This document shows, in pieces, positions 26,261 to 35,038 of a DNA stretch of 64,000 nt. Location: NCBI RefSeq assembly GCF_004366355.1, contig NZ_SODV01000001.1, positions 1,240,001-1,304,000 of the forward strand, written 5' to 3'. The position numbers were made by a program, and so were the translations under genes. Every line of letters starts with the position of its first letter. Positions within the stretch are counted from its first letter, which is position 1. Origin of the DNA: Dinghuibacter silviterrae (GTDB lineage: Bacteria; Bacteroidota; Bacteroidia; Chitinophagales; Chitinophagaceae). The notes beneath the pieces are model-generated. The model saw nothing but the letters and a program-made list of their open reading frames with translations. It was not told the DNA's origin and ran no database searches.

Positions 26261-26308
26261 AAACGATTCATTTGGGGGGACAAGATACTTAAAGTTGCGG
26301 CATTGGCC

Positions 26309-27301
26309 CTAGAAAAACAGGTGCAGTACGAAATAGATGCCCGACGCCATCAGCGCGCTCACGGGGATGGTCAGCACCCAGGCCCACAGGAGGTTTACCG
26401 TCACGCCCCAGCGTACCGCGCTCAGCCGCTTGGTGGCGCCTACGCCCATGATCGCGCCGGCAATGGTGTGGGTCGTGCTGACGGGGATACCCAACCGCTC
26501 GGTGAGGATGAGCGTGGCGGCGCCGGCGGTTTCGGCGGACACTCCTTCCAGGGGCGTTACCTTGGTGATCCGGGTACCCATGGTCTTGACGATCTTCCAC
26601 CCCCCACTCATCGTACCCAAGGCGATGGCGGAATAACATACGATGGGCACCCAATGCGGCAGGTGGGCGATGTCGAACTTCGTACCGTTGTGATAAGCCA
26701 GGGCGACACCGATCAGCCCCATGACCTTTTGTGCGTCATTCCCCCCGTGGCCAAGGCTGAAAGCCGCCGAAGACGCCAACTGGAGTCTTCGGAACCAGCG
26801 GTCCGCCTTATATGGATTGGCCTTCCGGCTGATCCACACAATCGCCAGGGTAATGATAAAGGCCAGCACCATACCAATGACAGGCGACAGGAAGATAAAA
26901 AGCACCGTCTTGTACAGGTTCGACATCACGATGACCTGCCAGGAGCCCACCTTGGCGACGGCCGCCCCGATAAAACCGCCGATCAGCGTATGGGAAGAAC
27001 TGGAAGGGATCCCGTACCACCAGGTCAGCAGGTTCCAGATGATGGCGCTGATGATGCCGGCTAAGATAACATGGAGGTCGATGTATTGCTCGTAAATGGT
27101 TTTGGCGATGGTGTTGGCCACCTTATGTTCGCGGAAGATAAAATAGGCCAGGAAATTGAACAGCGCTGCCCAGACGACGGCCTGGAACGGTGTCAGGACC
27201 TTGGTGGAAACAATAGTGGCGATGGAATTGGCGGAGTCGTGGAAGCCATTGATAAAATCGAAGATGACCGCCAGCGCGATAATGAAGATCAATAATGTCA
27301 T
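26309..27301 (-). CDS. Inorganic phosphate transporter, PiT family
   Basis: A 330-residue inner-membrane protein with about 9-10 helices. The two PHO4 signatures are present: N-terminal DFINGFHDSANSIATIVST and C-terminal VSTTHTIAGAIMGVGATKR, plus LGHGGNDAQKVMGLIGVAL. It imports metal-phosphate complexes with protons. It is encoded 7 bp after the DUF47 gene, the usual PiT accessory pairing. Confidence 0.95.
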   Translation of the reverse strand: MTLLIFIIALAVIFDFINGFHDSANSIATIVSTKVLTPFQAVVWAALFNFLAYFIFREHKVANTIAKTIYEQYIDLHVILAGIISAIIWNLLTWWYGIPSSSSHTLIGGFIGAAVAKVGSWQVIVMSNLYKTVLFIFLSPVIGMVLAFIITLAIVWISRKANPYKADRWFRRLQLASSAAFSLGHGGNDAQKVMGLIGVALAYHNGTKFDIAHLPHWVPIVCYSAIALGTMSGGWKIVKTMGTRITKVTPLEGVSAETAGAATLILTERLGIPVSTTHTIAGAIMGVGATKRLSAVRWGVTVNLLWAWVLTIPVSALMASGIYFVLHLFF

Positions 27302-27308
27302 TGCCGGT

Positions 27309-27956
27309 CTATGCGTATTTGACGATGATGGATTCTATCACGTTGGCTACGTCCTCACATTTATCGGTGGCTATTTCAAGCACCTGGAATATGTCTCTTT
27401 TCTTGATCACCTCCTTGGCGTCATTTTCGGTGGCAAAGAGCCGTTGTATGCTGGTATCGTATACATCATCCGCCTGGTTTTCCAGGCTGTTGATCCGGAC
27501 AAGAGCGTCCGTGATCTTGCGCAGGTTTTTCATATTCCGGAGCTCCAGGAGGGCATTTTTGATCTCCTGACAACCCTGGTCGATCAAACCCGCCAGCTTT
27601 TTGATCCCCGGATCCCCCGGGTCCACCCGGTAAAAGTTGATCTTTTTGGCGGAAGAGTAAATATTGTCGGCTACGTCATCCAGGGCAGTCGCCAGGTAAT
27701 GGATGTCCTCCCGGTCAAAAGGCGTAATAAAGTTCCGCCCAAGTTCCGTAAAGATCCGGTGGGTAAATTCATCGTTCACGTGCTCCATATCCTCCAGGTC
27801 CCTGATGTGGCCCTGGCGTACCTCGAAGTCAGGTTCGCCGACCGTCACCACCAGCTTCTCCCCCATTTTTTGCACGTTGTGCGCTACCTCCTCGAATAAA
27901 TTGTAAAAAACCTTGTCTTTGGGCATGAATATTTTCGCAAACGAATTTAACCCCAT
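27309..27956 (-). CDS. DUF47 (PhoU-like) family PiT accessory protein
   Basis: A 215-residue helical protein of the PhoU-like DUF47 family. Recognisable stretches are FYNLFEEVAHNVQKMGEKL, the central PFDREDIHYLATALDDVADNI and the C-terminal CEDVANVIESIIVKYA. Members are encoded with PiT transporters and thought to regulate phosphate uptake from the cytoplasmic side. Start at the ATG at 27956, with a -7 element at 27974-27981. It probably heads a reverse-strand unit including PiT and perhaps rfbA and galE. Confidence 0.9.
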   Translation of the reverse strand: MGLNSFAKIFMPKDKVFYNLFEEVAHNVQKMGEKLVVTVGEPDFEVRQGHIRDLEDMEHVNDEFTHRIFTELGRNFITPFDREDIHYLATALDDVADNIYSSAKKINFYRVDPGDPGIKKLAGLIDQGCQEIKNALLELRNMKNLRKITDALVRINSLENQADDVYDTSIQRLFATENDAKEVIKKRDIFQVLEIATDKCEDVANVIESIIVKYA

Positions 27957-27973
27957 GTCGAGCCAATTTTGCG

Positions 27974-27981
27974 CAAAAATA
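27974..27981 (-). promoter_or_regulatory. -7 element TATTTTTG upstream of DUF47-PiT
   Basis: TATTTTTG on the reverse strand fits TAnnTTTG and ends 17 nt before the DUF47 start codon. No clear -33 TTTG is seen. Confidence 0.45.
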
Positions 27982-28283
27982 GCCTTTTGACATCGGACCC
28001 GCCCGGCATTCTTTTACAATTATTTAATTCACCGTTCAACTTGCGGTAATATAATATGTCTTCTTTTGTTGGTCTTTCATCCATCCCGTCGAAATCCCAT
28101 ATCCTACCCCACTACACAGGTCCCTATAACCGTTCATAGTTTTCCTTAAGCAAGTATCCTCATGCCCGCCCCGTATTCCTACGGAGCGGTTGCATTTTGG
28201 GGTATCCCCAACCGTTCCTCCCAATTTCCGCATCCGCTTCCCTTCGCTTTACCGGCCCACCCGGCGGGAATTTTGGAAGGAGG

Positions 28284-28366
28284 GCAAAATGGCCTTATGA
28301 CCGGCTGGTTACACCTTTCCGCAAAAAAAACCAGCCATTTTGCTAAAAAATTAGCATTTTATTTTA
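28284..28366 (+). terminator. Nested hairpins ending in a terminator-like stem and T-rich run
   Basis: GCAAAATGGC (28284) pairs with GCCATTTTGC (28334). Inside, GGCTGGTT (28303) pairs with AACCAGCC (28329). Immediately after, TGCTAA-AAAA-TTAGCA (28341-28356) is followed by TTTTATTTTAT. On the plus strand this reads as a terminator, although no plus-strand gene precedes it. Confidence 0.4.
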
Positions 28367-28562
28367 TCCGGGTTGTCTACCTTAGCAATGGAAATAAATC
28401 AGAAGGCTTCATAACAATTCCATCATATTCCGTTAAGAATGCCTTTAAACGATTAGAGCAGCTTTGTGATCGCATAACAAAAACAACATCATACCTTTTT
28501 TACTACAGTTATAATAATTTACTTATATAAATTACTCATACGTTAGATTTTCTCATGTCTGC

Positions 28563-28584
28563 GCGCCCCGTTTCTACGGGGCGC
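28563..28584. repeat. 9-bp GC-rich stem-loop
   Basis: GCGCCCCGT and ACGGGGCGC pair perfectly around the tetraloop TTCT. It overlaps the next, longer hairpin by 2 nt. Confidence 0.6.
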
Positions 28585-28643
28585 TTGTATTTTGCGCCTG
28601 GGCGTGCTATAGAATTTAGCGCGCCCAGGCGCAAAATACAAGC
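28583..28643. repeat. 26-bp hairpin with 9-nt loop
   Basis: The arms 28583-28608 and 28618-28643 pair over 26 positions with one G-T wobble; the outer 22 are a perfect inverted repeat containing TGTATTTTGCGCC. The loop is ATAGAATTT. This is much longer than an ordinary terminator and has no U-tract; it could be a repeat-element terminus or a processed RNA structure. Confidence 0.65.
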
Positions 28644-28660
28644 CTTCCTTTGCGTTGCGA

Positions 28661-28740
28661 CCGAAGGGGCTTCGCCCCCTCGGTACTCCCCCTTCAGGGG
28701 CTGCGCCCCTGGAACCCCCTTCGGGGCTCCGCCCCGGACC
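28661..28740. repeat. Three GGGGCTnCGCCCC palindromes in tandem
   Basis: The 13-mer GGGGCTnCGCCCC occurs at 28666 (n=T), 28697 (n=G) and 28723 (n=C), each extended by a few more pairing bases to a 6-8-bp stem with a 3-nt loop. Spacing is 31 and 26 bp. The invariant stem with a variable loop base suggests stem-preserving divergence of a repeated unit. Confidence 0.6.
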
Positions 28741-28870
28741 CCGCGTCGCGGCGTCGCGGAGCGACGTCGTGTGCCGGGGCGCCCGGAACTGGGTGACTGC
28801 GCTCCCGGCGCCTCGGTGTGCTCGCGGCCTGCGGCCGCATTGGGTGCTGCGGGGCAAATTGTCTCAGAAG

Positions 28871-29115
28871 GAGGCTTAATGTTTAGGAAAGATAAACTTA
28901 ATGTTTCCTTAAGGTGGATAACTATAGCCTGCGAAAGGAGGCGATTATCTTTACGCTCCTCTTTTGACCCCTCTTTAATACCCTACAAACGATTGTATCG
29001 CACAGAGACAGCAAAGGCGTCGCTTTTGTCTGAAGGCCAATTATTTGCGATGACAGAAGGCTCTGTTAATGAAAATTTAAAGTTTGCCTAATGTAAACTT
29101 AATGTTTATTAGGCG
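28871..29115. repeat. Repeated TAAACTTAATGTTT motifs flanking a ~190-bp segment
   Basis: TAAACTTAATGTTT is exact at 28893-28906 and 29095-29108; a partial copy, CTTAATGTTT, lies at 28875. The right copy sits inside an imperfect hairpin (CCTAAT...ATTAGG, 29089-29115). The pair could mark the ends of a small repeat element. Confidence 0.4.
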
Positions 29116-29192
29116 TAAACCTTCGGGAGACCTTCTAATATTGCGATCTCATTTCACTAGACTTCTTCAATTCTACAAAAACCTTCTGTTTT

Positions 29193-32100
29193 ATGAGTAA
29201 AGTCATTACTCCACCAATCAAAGCATTTTTAATGGTATTGTTATTCCCGGTGTTCGTCTGGGCCCAGAAAGAGACGATCACGGGGAAGGTTATCTCCTCT
29301 ACGGACCAGACGCCTGTAGCAGGTGCGACCTTGATGGTCAAAGGGACAAAAATCGGGACTTCCTCGGCCCTGGATGGGACGTTTACCATCAAGGCCAAAG
29401 AAGGGGATGTGCTGGTGCTGACGGGAATTGGGATTCAGAAGCAAGAGGTTACGGTCAAGGGTGCGATGGTGGTCGTCAATGCGGTGACGGACCAGCGTAA
29501 CCTGAATGAAGTGGTGGTGACGGCAACCGGTATTAAAAAGGAATCGAAACGTCTGGGTTATGCGATCCAGACGATAGACGCTTCCGCGATGACCCAGGCC
29601 AGGGAAGCGGACCCCATCAATTCCCTGAAGGGGAATTCCGCGGGTCTTGAAGTCAATATCAACCAGGAGATCGGGCACCCTGCGGCTGTCGTCATGCGCG
29701 GCGAGAATGGTGAATCACCGGTGTTCGTAGTGGATGGGGTACCCATCAGCTCTGATACCTATAATATCAATGCCGACGACATCGAGTCGTATACGGTACT
29801 GAAAGGGCCGAATGCGGCAGCTTTGTATGGTTTCCAGGGGAAGAGCGGCGCCATCATCATCAACACCAAAAAGGGGACGAAGGATAAGCGTGGTTTTAAC
29901 GTGACGATCAATTCGAGCACGCAGATCGAAAAGGGTTTTATCGCGCTGCCCAAATACCAGGATACGTATGGCCCCGGTGACAACGGGAAGTATGCGTTCG
30001 GGGGTGGTGGTTCCAGCCCTTCGTCTTACTTCGGAAGCGGGGCGATCGGGGTTGGTATCAACGACTATGACTATGACGTTTGGGGCCCCCAGTTCCGGGG
30101 GCAGTTGCTGCCGCAGTTCGACGGGCAGTATAACGCCAGCCAGAATTATACGACAACCTTTGCAGACGGCAGCACCTATACCGGGCACGTAGCGCCCACG
30201 GCCTGGACGGCCAGGGGGAAGGATAACCTGAAACACTTTATCCAGCCGGGTCTGCTGTCCTCCAACAGCGTTGCGATTTCATCCTCTACCGACAAGACGG
30301 ACATCCGCCTGTCCATTGGGAACACGTACCAAAAAGGGATCGTACCCAACACCCAGCTGAACAACGGCAACTTTACGGCGAGCGTCGTAGAGCGTTTCAC
30401 GAAAAACTTTACCGCCACGGCGTACATCAACTATAGCCGCCAATCATCGCCCAACGTACCGGACGTGAACTACGGCCCCAACAGTATCATCTACAACATC
30501 ATCATCTGGGGTGGTGCGGACTGGAGTGTGAACCAGCCCAATATCCGGAACTACTGGCAGCCGGGCAAGGTGGGGATCGAACAGAACTACGAAGAATACT
30601 ATCGCTATAACAACCCCTGGTTCATGTCCTACGAATGGCTGCGGGGTCACTATCAGAACAATGAGTACGGCTATGTGTCGCTGAACTACAAGATCAGCCC
30701 GAGCCTCGACGTGCAGTTCCGCCCCAGCCTTACGGCGTATGACATGTTCAACTCCGAAAAGCTGCCCTATTCCGCGGGTGTCTACGGACGGCCGCTTCGC
30801 CAGGGGGACTACCGGGAAGACCGGAGGAGCCTTTTCGAGAATAATGAAGACCTGCAGGTCCGTTACCACAAAGACAACCTGGCCGGGTTCCTCGACCTCC
30901 AGGCCGTGGGTGGTGCTACGACCAGGAACTTCTCGTTCAATTCCAATTTCGAATCCACCAACTACCTGAACGTTCCGGGGATCTATTCGTTCTCGAACTC
31001 CCTGGGCGCCCTTACAGGGAGCAGCTTCCATTCGAGCATGTTGGTGTTGAGCGCCTACTATTCCGTCGACCTGGGGTATAAGTCTTATTTGACGGCAAAC
31101 GTTACGGGTCGCGTGGACAAATCGTCCTCTTTGCCTTCGAATTCGGACGCCTATTATTATCCTTCGTTCAACCTGGCTACCGTCGTATCGGACTATGTGA
31201 AGATGCCGAAGATCATATCTTTCTTCAAGCTCAGGGGATCTTATGCGGAAAGCAAGGACGGGGGTACCACACCGCTGTTCTCGCCGAACGTAAGCTCTAC
31301 GCCGGCTTCCAATTATGGGTACACCTGGTACTCGCCCTATGGTGGGCCTACTTACCAGTTTGGCCAGACCTATACGCTGAATCCGACCTATACCAATCAG
31401 AACAGCGCAAAATACAGCGACCAGCTGGTGAGCAATTCCATCCACACGTCTGAGCGGAAGGCGACGGAATTCGGTCTTGACCTTCGCTTCCTGAACAACA
31501 GGATCGGCCTCGACCTGACCCGTTATCACTACCACAACGAGGGGATCGTCAACCAGGGAGTATCTGATGCCTCTGGTTATTCTTCTTACGTAACGAACGG
31601 GGGTATTTACACGAACGATGGTTGGGAAGCCGTGCTGAATGGCAAGCCCATCGTCAACCCGAGGGGTCTTAGCTGGAGCGTAACGGCCAACTTCTCCACC
31701 TACGTCCGTAAGTGGGTAAGTGATGCCAACCCGGACAGCTGGCAGCACAACGGGACCCGGGTTGACCTGGTCTACGGGAATGGCTTTGTACGCGCGACCG
31801 ATGGGAAGCTGGTGATCGACCCTGCCTCCGGTGTGTATGTCCGTTACTCCGACCTCGGCAGCTCTGCTCAAAAAATCTTTGGTCACTCCGACCCGGATTG
31901 GCAGTGGGGCCTGGTGAATACCTTCAGCTATAAGAACTTTTCGCTGCGCTTCCAGTTCGACGGTTTGGTGGGTGGCGTGATCGAGGACTACGTCCGGGTG
32001 AAAACCCTGCAGGGCGGTCGTCATATCGAAGCAGCTACCGGCGCGATCGGCCTGGCCAGGCCGAACGACGAAGCCAACATTCCTTCTTATGTCGGGACCG

Positions 32101-32492
32101 GGGTTAACCTGACCGGGGCAGCCATTGCGCTGGATCCCATTACCGGCAAGATCACGAATATGAAGGCGCTGACCGAGACGACCAATGCCTCCAAGAGCCT
32201 GGTACAGCCTTTTGTATACGACGCGGCTTCGATCGCCGACCTGAACATCATCAAAAAGACCAACGTCAAATTGAGGGAAGTGGTGATCACGTACAAGCTC
32301 CCCGAGCGTTTCTTCGGCCGGAAAAATATCCTCCAGGGTGCCAGCGTATCCCTGGTGGGCCGGAACCTGCTCTATTTCTTCCCCAACCGCTATAAGGACC
32401 TGGACGTTGACCAGTACACCCAGGATGCCGGCTCCGGTCTCCAGACACCGACGGTCCGCAGCTACGGTTTCAACCTCAACGCGAACTTCTAA
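29193..32492 (+). CDS. SusC/RagA family TonB-linked outer-membrane transporter
   Basis: A 1099-residue outer-membrane protein. A signal peptide ends near VFVWAQ. A carboxypeptidase-regulatory-like domain follows at about 28-105 (ITGKVISSTDQTPVAGATL). The plug domain (about 115-230) carries the SusC signatures NSLKGNSAGLEVN, VFVVDGVPISSD, IESYTVLKGPNAAALYG and GAIIINTKKG. A long TonB-dependent beta-barrel ends in the aromatic-rich RSYGFNLNANF. With SusD 18 bp downstream it would form an energised gated importer for an oligosaccharide or other large substrate. No glycoside hydrolase lies nearby; the next gene is a phosphodiesterase. Confidence 0.96.
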   Translation: MSKVITPPIKAFLMVLLFPVFVWAQKETITGKVISSTDQTPVAGATLMVKGTKIGTSSALDGTFTIKAKEGDVLVLTGIGIQKQEVTVKGAMVVVNAVTDQRNLNEVVVTATGIKKESKRLGYAIQTIDASAMTQAREADPINSLKGNSAGLEVNINQEIGHPAAVVMRGENGESPVFVVDGVPISSDTYNINADDIESYTVLKGPNAAALYGFQGKSGAIIINTKKGTKDKRGFNVTINSSTQIEKGFIALPKYQDTYGPGDNGKYAFGGGGSSPSSYFGSGAIGVGINDYDYDVWGPQFRGQLLPQFDGQYNASQNYTTTFADGSTYTGHVAPTAWTARGKDNLKHFIQPGLLSSNSVAISSSTDKTDIRLSIGNTYQKGIVPNTQLNNGNFTASVVERFTKNFTATAYINYSRQSSPNVPDVNYGPNSIIYNIIIWGGADWSVNQPNIRNYWQPGKVGIEQNYEEYYRYNNPWFMSYEWLRGHYQNNEYGYVSLNYKISPSLDVQFRPSLTAYDMFNSEKLPYSAGVYGRPLRQGDYREDRRSLFENNEDLQVRYHKDNLAGFLDLQAVGGATTRNFSFNSNFESTNYLNVPGIYSFSNSLGALTGSSFHSSMLVLSAYYSVDLGYKSYLTANVTGRVDKSSSLPSNSDAYYYPSFNLATVVSDYVKMPKIISFFKLRGSYAESKDGGTTPLFSPNVSSTPASNYGYTWYSPYGGPTYQFGQTYTLNPTYTNQNSAKYSDQLVSNSIHTSERKATEFGLDLRFLNNRIGLDLTRYHYHNEGIVNQGVSDASGYSSYVTNGGIYTNDGWEAVLNGKPIVNPRGLSWSVTANFSTYVRKWVSDANPDSWQHNGTRVDLVYGNGFVRATDGKLVIDPASGVYVRYSDLGSSAQKIFGHSDPDWQWGLVNTFSYKNFSLRFQFDGLVGGVIEDYVRVKTLQGGRHIEAATGAIGLARPNDEANIPSYVGTGVNLTGAAIALDPITGKITNMKALTETTNASKSLVQPFVYDAASIADLNIIKKTNVKLREVVITYKLPERFFGRKNILQGASVSLVGRNLLYFFPNRYKDLDVDQYTQDAGSGLQTPTVRSYGFNLNANF

Positions 32493-32510
32493 TCCCTCAA
32501 AGAAAAAGAT

Positions 32511-34124
32511 ATGAAACAAGTCAAAAATATACTGCTGATGTGCGTGGGAGTGGCCCTGACGGTTTCTTGTAATAAACAGATTACCGACAAACAGGCTGAC
32601 CCCAACAACCCCACCAGCGTGCCCCCGGGGCTGATCCTTGGGACCGTCCTCATGGACATGTCCGGTTCGGGTAGCCAGGGCAGCCTGGGCGGCGTGGATA
32701 GCTGGGACCAGGTGCAAGACTGGAACCAATACCATTGCCAGAACTATAACTACTACGGGAACAACATCTATTCCTGGGCGAACGGGTCCTTTGATCCCTA
32801 CCTGGTGATGAAGAACGTCAACCAGATGGAGAAGGAAGTCACGGTCCGGGGTGGCGCGGCTGTCAACCCCTATGAGGCGCTCGGCCGTTTCATCAAGGCG
32901 TATTACTATTACAACCTGACGTCCATGTTCGGAGATGTTCCGCAAACCGAAGCCCTGGGGACGACCACTACTCCTTCCTATACCCCGCAGGAGCAGGTAT
33001 TTGAATACATCCTCAACCAACTGGATACGGCTAATACGGACCTGGCGACCCTAATCGCCGCGAACGACAATTCGCTTCAGTCCAACCAGGACATTTACTT
33101 TGCGGGCAACCTTTCCGCCTGGCAGAAAACGGTAAATGCCTTTAAACTCCGGGTGTTGATCGCGCTGAGCAACCAGGCCACCGACGCCAATCTGAATGTG
33201 CCCACGCAGTTCGCGAACATCATCAACAACCCGACGAAATATCCTTTGTTCGGTAGCCAGGCGGATGACTTCGAATTCACGTACAACCCCGGTGGCTCGA
33301 ATACGTTCAGCACGTATCCGTTTAACCCGAGCAACTTCGGGTCGATCGCCGGCCGGTTCAATATGTCTTATACGTATGTCAACGCCCTGACCACGATCAG
33401 CGATCCCCGGGTGTTTATGACCTGCGACCCCGCCTGGGCGGTGGTGAACGGGGATAAAAACCCCTGCCAGTATCAGTATTTTGTGGGCGCCAGCACAGGG
33501 GAAGCGATCGGGAATATGTACGCCAACGCCAGCGCGGGTCTTTATTCCTTTATCGGCCGCTATCGTTATTATTCCAACTTTACGGGCGACCCGGACGTCC
33601 TCGTGGGGTACAAGGAAATGCTGTTCAACATCGCCGAAGCCACCGAACGCGGCTGGATCAGCGGGACCGCAGCCACCTGGTACCAAAAAGGGATCACCGA
33701 GTCTATGAGCTTCTACGGGATTGACGTAACGCAGACCAGCTTTACGGCGCACTTCCTCCCTCCCGGAGCGAACTCCGTTACCCAGGTCCAGCCGTATGCA
33801 TTCACCTTCAACTGGGCGACCTACTATGCTCAGCCGGCTGTCCAACTGTCTGCCAACCAGGCTACGGCCATCGGCCAGATCGTGCTCCAGAAGTACATCG
33901 CGTGCTTCGAGAACTCGGGTTGGGAAGGGTACTTCAACTACCGCCGTACCGGCGTACCCGCCTTCCAGGGTGGTACCGGTGTCGGTAACAACGGGGTCAT
34001 CCCGAAGCGCTGGGCATACCCGGTGTCCGAGCAAACCCAAAACGCCACCAATTGGAAGGCTGCTGTCGCGAACCAGAAATTCACGGCGGACGACCTGAAC
34101 CAGACCATGTGGTTGCTCCAATAG
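32511..34124 (+). CDS. SusD/RagB-like nutrient-binding lipoprotein
   Basis: A 537-residue surface lipoprotein with lipobox LTVSC (Cys20). The helical TPR-containing SusD fold is seen in YEALGRFIKAYYYYNLTSMFGDVPQTEAL, YILNQLDTANTDLATLI and FAGNLSAWQKTVNAFKLRVLI. The C-terminal part has EMLFNIAEATERGWISG and GYFNYRRTGVPAF, the pattern of the SusD-and-RagB-like group with a C-terminal RWAYP motif. It caps the SusC barrel and captures substrate at the cell surface. A strong terminator follows at 34145. Confidence 0.95.
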   Translation: MKQVKNILLMCVGVALTVSCNKQITDKQADPNNPTSVPPGLILGTVLMDMSGSGSQGSLGGVDSWDQVQDWNQYHCQNYNYYGNNIYSWANGSFDPYLVMKNVNQMEKEVTVRGGAAVNPYEALGRFIKAYYYYNLTSMFGDVPQTEALGTTTTPSYTPQEQVFEYILNQLDTANTDLATLIAANDNSLQSNQDIYFAGNLSAWQKTVNAFKLRVLIALSNQATDANLNVPTQFANIINNPTKYPLFGSQADDFEFTYNPGGSNTFSTYPFNPSNFGSIAGRFNMSYTYVNALTTISDPRVFMTCDPAWAVVNGDKNPCQYQYFVGASTGEAIGNMYANASAGLYSFIGRYRYYSNFTGDPDVLVGYKEMLFNIAEATERGWISGTAATWYQKGITESMSFYGIDVTQTSFTAHFLPPGANSVTQVQPYAFTFNWATYYAQPAVQLSANQATAIGQIVLQKYIACFENSGWEGYFNYRRTGVPAFQGGTGVGNNGVIPKRWAYPVSEQTQNATNWKAAVANQKFTADDLNQTMWLLQ

Positions 34125-34144
34125 TTCATCAACACTGAAACCAT

Positions 34145-34184
34145 AAGGAAGACGAGGCAGGCAATGCTTCGTCTTTCCTTTTTT
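34145..34184 (+). terminator. Intrinsic terminator after susCD
   Basis: AAGGA-AGACGA pairs with TCGTCTTTCCTT (one bulge), with a small inner GCA/TGC pair, followed by TTTTTT. It lies 20 bp after the SusD stop and 17 bp before the phosphodiesterase gene. Confidence 0.8.
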
Positions 34185-34201
34185 GTACAAAAACAAGCGA
34201 C

Positions 34202-35035
34202 ATGCCTATACTATGCAAACTCGCCGCCGGGGCAATGATCACGTGCCTGGCGGCCGCCACGGCGATGGCCCAGCACCTCGCGCCATTGCCTGAGAAGGAT
34301 CACCGTTTTATCGTTGCGTGCCACCGGGGTGACCATACCCACGCCCCCGAAAACACACTGGCTGCGTTTACGAACGCTATTGCGGACGGCGCGGACTTTA
34401 TCGAGATCGACCTGAGAACGACGGTGGACAGCCAACTGGTGATCATGCACGACGCCTCCCTCAACCGGATGACCAACGGGAAGGGGCTTGTAAAAGACCT
34501 GCCGTTCGATACGATCCGTGCACTACAGGTGACGGACAGGGCGCACCCGGAATGGGGTTCGTTCCCGGTCCCTACCTTTCGGGAAGTACTGGCTTTGGCC
34601 AAAGGGAAGATCAACATCTACCTCGACTTTAAAAACGCCGAGCCGGCCGTGGCGTATAAAATGATCGTGGAAGCCGGAATGGAGAAACACGTCGTGGTGT
34701 ATATTAATGCCGTCCAGCAGTTTTATAAATGGCGCCAGGTGGCCCCTGACATGCCGCTGATGGTGAGCCTGCCCGGGTATGTAAAGGACACCGCTTCGCT
34801 AAACGGATTTTTGAGCAAGACGCCTGTGGAAATTTTGGACGGCGATTACAGCCAATACACGGCAGACATGGTGACCCTGGCTACGCAGACGGGGCATTGG
34901 GTATTTCCGGACGTCGAAGGCCCCAACGAAACGCCGGCCCTTTGGGATATTCCGATAAAAGAGGGTGTCAGGGCGCTGTTGACGGATCACCCGGCGGACT
35001 TGATCAAGTACCTGGAAAGTCAGGGGCTGCGGTAG
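34202..35035 (+). CDS. Glycerophosphodiester phosphodiesterase family protein
   Basis: A 277-residue TIM-barrel phosphodiesterase with an N-terminal signal peptide (to about AMAQH), so probably periplasmic. Catalytic and metal motifs are present: CHRGDHTHAPENTLAAF (catalytic His and PENT), FIEIDLRTTVDSQLVIMHD (E-x-D and the second catalytic His), and later YLDFK. It releases glycerol-3-phosphate or alcohol headgroups from deacylated phospholipids or similar diesters. Being next to susCD hints that the imported substrate may carry phosphodiesters, but a terminator separates them. It converges with the histidine kinase gene. Confidence 0.92.
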   Translation: MPILCKLAAGAMITCLAAATAMAQHLAPLPEKDHRFIVACHRGDHTHAPENTLAAFTNAIADGADFIEIDLRTTVDSQLVIMHDASLNRMTNGKGLVKDLPFDTIRALQVTDRAHPEWGSFPVPTFREVLALAKGKINIYLDFKNAEPAVAYKMIVEAGMEKHVVVYINAVQQFYKWRQVAPDMPLMVSLPGYVKDTASLNGFLSKTPVEILDGDYSQYTADMVTLATQTGHWVFPDVEGPNETPALWDIPIKEGVRALLTDHPADLIKYLESQGLR

Positions 35036-35038
35036 CCG

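Larger units (their letters stand above)
27957..29192. other. 1.2-kb gene-free interval rich in inverted repeats
   Basis: No frame here looks coding. Left part (27957-28560): AT-rich, with nested hairpins at 28284-28356 and no recognisable structural RNA (I looked for 6S, tmRNA, SRP and RNase P landmarks and saw none). Middle (28561-28870): very GC-rich, packed with short palindromes and one 26-bp hairpin. Right part (28871-29192): AT-rich again, with repeated TAAACTTAATGTTT motifs, leading to SusC. The sharp base-composition change in the middle is unlike the flanks and suggests an inserted or expanded repeat cluster. Confidence 0.7.

Noticed and set aside
28162-28530. Open frame of 122 codons on the plus strand in the gene-free interval
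   Set aside because: It runs through the nested hairpins and terminator-like stem, has no promoter or family-like sequence, and its codon composition shifts midway.
28555-29091. Open frame of 178 codons over the GC-rich palindromes
   Set aside because: The translation is an Arg/Pro/Gly-rich by-product of the hairpin repeats and continues across the composition boundary; it does not resemble a protein.
30444-33020. Very long antisense frame (858 codons) opposite SusC/SusD
   Set aside because: High GC removes stop codons from the opposite frame; the sense strand encodes clear SusC and SusD, and the antisense product is Val/Arg/Gly-rich with no family pattern.
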